Shown one piece after another: positions 5,837 through 9,354 of a stretch of 9,354 nt of DNA. Positions within the stretch are counted from its first letter, which is position 1. Each line of letters starts with the position of its first letter. A program made the position numbers and the translations under genes. Source of the DNA: Nitrospira sp. (lineage in GTDB: Bacteria > Nitrospirota > Nitrospiria > Nitrospirales > Nitrospiraceae); NCBI GenBank assembly GCA_015904045.1, contig JABMDG010000445.1, positions 1 through 9,354 of the forward strand, written 5' to 3'. The notes under the pieces were generated by a model. The model saw nothing but the letters and a program-made list of their open reading frames with translations. It was not told the origin of the DNA and did no database searches.

Positions 5837-8488
5837 CTACGAGCGCTGCGACTCATCCGTCTGAACCCTGCGTTGCCATTCAGCCAGGCGATTGAGGGCA
5901 TCGAGTGGTGTCAATGAAAACAAGTCGATCTGTTTTACTTCTTCGATCAGGGGGTGAGGCTGAGGAAGGGTAAGGGATGGAACAGACTCCTGCGGCCGAT
6001 CGAGGACCGGCCGTCCGAGCGCGGACTCCGGCTGTTCCAACTGGGCCAGCACTGCGCCAGCCCGATCAATGACACTGCCGGGAATTCCCGCCAATTTGGC
6101 GACATGAATGCCGTAACTGCGATCCGCTCCGCCCGCTGCGATTTTTCTGAGAAACACGATTTCCCCGTCCCGCTCGTGGACTGAGACCCGATAGTTCTTG
6201 ATGCCGTCGCGTTGTCGCTCCAGCTGCGCCATCTCATGATAGTGCGTGGCGAACAATGTGCGGGCGCCGATCCGCGTACGATCATGAATATGCTCCGCCA
6301 CCGCCCACGCAATACTAAGCCCGTCGTAGGTGCTGGTACCGCGACCGATTTCATCCAGCAGAATCAGGCTGCGCGAGGTGGCGCTGTTCAAGATGTTCGC
6401 CGTTTCCACCATCTCCACCATGAAGGTGCTGAGGCCGCCGGCCAGGTTGTCGGAGGCTCCCACGCGGGTGAAGATGCGGTCGACCAGCCCGATCCGCGCC
6501 TCGGATGCGGGGACAAAACTGCCGATTTGCGCCATCAGCACGATCAGCGCGACCTGCCGCAGGTAGGTGCTCTTGCCCGCCATGTTAGGCCCGGTCAGGA
6601 TCACCAGGCGCTGGTGCTCGATGTCCAGCAGGGTATCGTTCGGCACGAATGCAGTATCGCGGAGCCGTTCGACCACCGGATGCCGGCCATCGAGAATCGA
6701 GATGGTACCCCCTTCATCCACGACCGGTCTGGTGTATTGATTCAGCGCGGCGGTTTCGGCGAGGCCGGCGGCGACGTCAATCACGGCGAGAGCCTGCGCG
6801 ATGGCGTTCAGGCGATGGACTTCTCGGGCGAGACGATTCCTGACTTCGGCGAAGATTTCCTGCTCGAGCGCCAACAACTTGGCCTCGGCTCCGGTGACAC
6901 GTTCTTCGAGTTCTTTCAACTCGGCGGTCATGAAGCGCTCGGCATTGACGAGCGTTTGTTTGCGGATGTAGTCGGACGGTACGCGCGCCAGATTGGCTTT
7001 CGTCACTTCGATGTAGTACCCGAACACCTGGTTGTAACGGACTTTAAGCGACTCGATCCCGGTGCGTTCACGTTCTTTGGTTTCGATCCCTGTGATCCAG
7101 AGTTTCCCTTCCTTGGAGGCTTTGCGCAGCTCGTCGATGCCGGCATGGTATCCCTCCTTGATCAAATTGCCGTCGCGTATGGCAAGAGGCGCGTCGGGAT
7201 GAATGGACTGCTCGATGGTCTCGAACAGATCGCGGCCGTCATCCCACGACGAACGGATCTCGGCGCACAGAGCATTGTCAAGCACCTGGAGATGACTGCC
7301 GATCTCAGGCAACGCCGCAAGGGACTGTTTCAATGCGAGCAATTCGCGCGGTCCGGCATATCCCAAGACGACACGGCTGCCCAGCCGCGCCATGTCTTGC
7401 ACGTTTCGCAATGCCGTGCGCAACCCAACACGAGTCTGCAACCGGTCTTTGAGCTCTCCGACCGCGTCCAGCCGCGATCGGATCGGCGCGCAGTGAATCA
7501 AGGGGCTGACCAGCCATTGTCGCAACAGCCGGCTGCCCATAGCTGTGACCGTGCGATCCAGCACGGACGCGAGGGTGGCGGGCTGCGACTCCGTTCCAGC
7601 ATCGGCGGATGCCATCGGTTTCAAGATCTCAAGATTTCGGATCGTGACACCGTCTAGATGCATGGTCTCGCCACGCTGACGAACTCGGATACGGCGGATA
7701 TGATCAAGTGGTGCAGCCGGCTGGGTTTCCCGGAAATAGGCGAGTACCGCCCCGGCGGCTTCGAGGCCCGCGGTGAGGCCACGGCATCCGAACCCATCGA
7801 GAGTCGGCACGCGCAACTGCTTTTCCAGAGCCTGTTTATTCTTCTCGTACTCGAACGAATCAGCCGGACGTTCGCACAGCCGAGTTCCTTTGATCCGGTC
7901 GAGCCATGCGGTGGTGTGCGGGGGCAGTCCGACCGAATACAACAGCTCACGTGGATCGAGCCTGGCCAACTCGTCTAGGACCAGCGATTCTGCCTGCGGA
8001 CCGCTGAACTCCATCGACCAAAACTCACCCGTCGAGACTTCGAGCGCAGCCAGTCCGATCAGGGCCGGTCCCGCTGTTGGTGGACGGAAAGACAGGGCCG
8101 CAAGGTGGCTGGATTCAGCCGGAGACAGGAATTCCGTCTCGACAAGCGTGCCTGGTGTGTACAGCCGGACCACTTCGCGGCGCACCAACCCCTTGGCAAG
8201 CTTGGGGTCTTCGACCTGTTCGCAAAGCGCAACGGTTCGCCCGGCTTTGAGGAGTTTGGCGATATAGCCGGTGGCGGCGTGATAGGGGACGCCGCACAGC
8301 GGAACCGGATCGGGGCTCTGTTTATCGCGGGAGGTCAGAGCGATGGATAGGAGTCGCGAGGCTTCCTGGGCGTCTTCATAGAACATTTCATAGAAATCGC
8401 CGACACGGAAAAACAAGATAGCCTGCGGATATCCACGCTTAATATCCCGATACTGGCGCATGAGGGGGCTCGCGTCCTGATTAGTCAT
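5837..8488 (-). CDS. mutS: DNA mismatch repair protein MutS
   Basis: The 883-residue product has full MutS1 length and organisation. The N-terminal mismatch-recognition domain contains the Phe-x-Glu wedge motif in GDFYEMF (Phe32, Glu34). Connector, lever and clamp domains follow (about 130-560). The ATPase has Walker A TGPNMAGKST (632-641), the ASDNLAGGLSTFMVEM signature (678-693), Walker B LILLDEIGRGTS (708-719) and the TLFATHYHE segment. MutS binds mispairs as a dimer and recruits MutL with ATP. Near the C-terminus QIDLF (853-857) matches the beta-clamp-binding consensus, followed by the usual PLDALNRLAEW helix. The start ATG 8488 overlaps the end of the LapA-like gene by eight bases, and the Shine-Dalgarno is weak, so translation probably depends on coupling. 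No key residue is missing. Confidence 0.98.
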   Translation of the reverse strand: MTNQDASPLMRQYRDIKRGYPQAILFFRVGDFYEMFYEDAQEASRLLSIALTSRDKQSPDPVPLCGVPYHAATGYIAKLLKAGRTVALCEQVEDPKLAKGLVRREVVRLYTPGTLVETEFLSPAESSHLAALSFRPPTAGPALIGLAALEVSTGEFWSMEFSGPQAESLVLDELARLDPRELLYSVGLPPHTTAWLDRIKGTRLCERPADSFEYEKNKQALEKQLRVPTLDGFGCRGLTAGLEAAGAVLAYFRETQPAAPLDHIRRIRVRQRGETMHLDGVTIRNLEILKPMASADAGTESQPATLASVLDRTVTAMGSRLLRQWLVSPLIHCAPIRSRLDAVGELKDRLQTRVGLRTALRNVQDMARLGSRVVLGYAGPRELLALKQSLAALPEIGSHLQVLDNALCAEIRSSWDDGRDLFETIEQSIHPDAPLAIRDGNLIKEGYHAGIDELRKASKEGKLWITGIETKERERTGIESLKVRYNQVFGYYIEVTKANLARVPSDYIRKQTLVNAERFMTAELKELEERVTGAEAKLLALEQEIFAEVRNRLAREVHRLNAIAQALAVIDVAAGLAETAALNQYTRPVVDEGGTISILDGRHPVVERLRDTAFVPNDTLLDIEHQRLVILTGPNMAGKSTYLRQVALIVLMAQIGSFVPASEARIGLVDRIFTRVGASDNLAGGLSTFMVEMVETANILNSATSRSLILLDEIGRGTSTYDGLSIAWAVAEHIHDRTRIGARTLFATHYHEMAQLERQRDGIKNYRVSVHERDGEIVFLRKIAAGGADRSYGIHVAKLAGIPGSVIDRAGAVLAQLEQPESALGRPVLDRPQESVPSLTLPQPHPLIEEVKQIDLFSLTPLDALNRLAEWQRRVQTDESQRS

Positions 8489-8825
8489 CGGCGAAACTCT
8501 GTGGTGATTCGGATGATGCGGGCACAGCGGTTCGGTCGGTGATTTTTCCGAGTGACTGGCGGAGCCGTTCCAAGTCTACATCGGCTTCCTGCAGCGCTTT
8601 CGTTTTGCGTCGCAGTTCAATGCGCCCGCGGATCCACGGAGGAAAGAGCAAGATGCCCGCGACCAACAAGCCGACGACAAAGCCGGCCATGATGGGCTTG
8701 TACACGGGCGTCGACGCTTCCAGCAATCCGAAGAAGTACCGGAGCGTGACTTCTTGTTCCTGGTTCTGAAGAAAAAATGCCAGGGAGAGGAGCAGGAGAA
8801 TGCCGACGAGAATCAATCGAATCAT
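8481..8825 (-). CDS. LapA-domain small inner-membrane protein
   Basis: The 114-residue product begins [14 protein letters not shown]. It has one hydrophobic segment at about 3-19, a conserved NQEQEVTLRYFFG stretch in the loop (E. coli LapA/YciS has a similar QN...VTFNY segment), a second hydrophobic segment at about 45-62, then a basic, helical tail (RGRIELRRKTKALQEADVDLERLRQ) that looks like a short coiled coil. LapA in E. coli works with LapB/YciM in regulating lipopolysaccharide synthesis; whether this homologue does so is inference. The frame is open back to 8897, but ATG 8825 is chosen because it overlaps the tsaE stop as ATGA, has AAAGG upstream, and begins right before the first membrane segment. 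It ends inside the mutS start region. Confidence 0.82.
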   Translation of the reverse strand: MIRLILVGILLLLSLAFFLQNQEQEVTLRYFFGLLEASTPVYKPIMAGFVVGLLVAGILLFPPWIRGRIELRRKTKALQEADVDLERLRQSLGKITDRTAVPASSESPQSFADD

Positions 8826-9354
8826 CGAGCCGGAGCCTTTCTCCGAGCGGGGCGCACCGGTTTCAGTGACACCGGTGCGCGTTGGACTATCCTCCAATTC
8901 CGTGCAATGCGAGTCAAGAGCGCGGACGATCGGGGGCCCTGTGCCGTGACCAGTATGTCCCTTGTCGCCGGGCTTCGATGGGTCAACTGCACCTCCAGTC
9001 GGTCCTCAGGGAGCCATTCTGGAAAGCGTTCAGCCCACTCGATGGCAACAACTGCCGAACCGGCAAGATACTCCTCCAACCCGATCGATTCAGCTTCCGC
9101 GACGGTACGTAACCGGTAGAGATCGATGTGAATCAGGGGGGCTCGGCCGTTATATTCATGGGCCAAGACGAAAGTGGGACTGCTGACAGATTCCGGCGGT
9201 ACGTCGAGGCCCGCGGCAATGCCTCGAACCAGGGCGGTCTTGCCGGCGCCGAGGGCCCCGATCAATGCGAGTACTTCTCCGCCGGTAAGCAAAGCGCCGA
9301 TGACATGTCCAAGGCGTTCGGTCTGGGAGCGGGATGAGAGGACCGCCTCGAGGC
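8822..9354 (-). CDS. tsaE: tRNA threonylcarbamoyladenosine biosynthesis ATPase TsaE (partial, 5' end outside window)
   Basis: The frame stays open past TTG 9292 to the right edge, and the added residues ([20 protein letters not shown]) match the normal TsaE N-terminus, so 9292 is not the real start. The visible 176 residues contain Walker A GALGAGKT (about 32-39 of the visible part), the [13 protein letters not shown] segment, HIDLYRL, and the [15 protein letters not shown] block that typifies TsaE/YjeE. TsaE is the P-loop ATPase that acts with TsaB and TsaD to make t6A37 in ANN-decoding tRNAs. After the conserved core the protein carries an Arg/Pro/Lys-rich tail of about 35 residues whose coding sequence holds a perfect palindrome. 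The stop overlaps the LapA-like start (ATGA). Confidence 0.92.
   Translation of the reverse strand, partial: LEAVLSSRSQTERLGHVIGALLTGGEVLALIGALGAGKTALVRGIAAGLDVPPESVSSPTFVLAHEYNGRAPLIHIDLYRLRTVAEAESIGLEEYLAGSAVVAIEWAERFPEWLPEDRLEVQLTHRSPATRDILVTAQGPRSSALLTRIARNWRIVQRAPVSLKPVRPARRKAPAR
8831..8845 (-). promoter_or_regulatory. Ribosome-binding region of the LapA-like gene with small hairpin
   Basis: Read on the minus strand, CGGAGAAAGGCTCCG has arms CGGAG and CTCCG around the loop AAAGG. AAAGG is ten bases before ATG 8825 and GGAG is fifteen. Folding would hide GGAG but present AAAGG in the loop, so this could tune translation next to the ATGA overlap. Confidence 0.35.
8852..8880. repeat. Perfect 10-bp GC-rich inverted repeat inside the 3' end of tsaE
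   Basis: GCGCACCGGT (8852-8861) and ACCGGTGCGC (8871-8880) are exact reverse complements around a 9-base loop. The element lies wholly within codons for the TsaE tail (it encodes parts of [10 protein letters not shown]) and ends 26 bases before the LapA-like start. It lacks a T-run. It could be an mRNA processing or stability stem between the two genes, or a palindromic repeat that has entered the coding sequence. Confidence 0.7.

Noticed and set aside
6212..7657. A 481-codon open frame on the plus strand opposite mutS
   Set aside because: It lies wholly antisense to conserved MutS domains whose motifs are intact, has no ribosome-binding site I can see, and its translation shows no recognisable domain. 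High GC commonly opens such antisense frames.
8826..8897. Upstream in-frame extension of the LapA-like gene to 8897
   Set aside because: It would add 24 hydrophilic residues before the first membrane segment and lie fully inside tsaE. The ATGA overlap and the AAAGG site favour ATG 8825.
9290..9292. TTG 9292 as the tsaE start
   Set aside because: The frame continues upstream to the window edge and encodes the conserved N-terminal part of TsaE, so this codon is internal.

Overview
The window looks like ordinary chromosome from a GC-rich Gram-negative-like bacterium. The protein sequences and the order truB-rpsO-pnp-M16 peptidase would fit a Nitrospira-type member of the Nitrospirota. That assignment is an inference from memory of gene order and sequence flavour, not a database result. 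No mobile element, CRISPR array, tRNA or rRNA is visible.

Layout, left to right. (1) Positions 1-4164, plus strand: the 3' end of truB, complete rpsO (ribosomal protein S15), a 223-base structured leader, complete pnp (polynucleotide phosphorylase), and an M16 zinc peptidase whose TTG start lies five bases after the pnp stop. This is the widespread translation and RNA-turnover cluster, with the M16 peptidase attached as in several phyla. (2) Positions 4165-4538: a 374-base non-coding stretch. It holds two possible sigma70-type promoters, a 9-bp long-range inverted repeat enclosing smaller dyads, and a 6-bp dyad. (3) Positions 4539-5749: two tandem genes for small exported proteins of unknown function, each with an AAGGAGG ribosome-binding site and a clear signal peptide. 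(4) Positions 5766-5829: a strong bidirectional terminator plus a second hairpin, between convergent transcription units. (5) Positions 9354-5837, minus strand: tsaE (running off the right edge), a LapA-like small membrane protein, and mutS. These are tightly overlapped (ATGA between tsaE and lapA, 8 bases between lapA and mutS) and probably form one operon.

The housekeeping parts are well understood and their key catalytic motifs are intact. The parts least explained are the exported-protein pair with its long structured upstream region, and a perfect 10-bp palindrome inside the 3' end of tsaE just ahead of lapA. I saw no convincing evidence of a wholly new multi-gene system. The exported pair is the best candidate for undescribed biology here.
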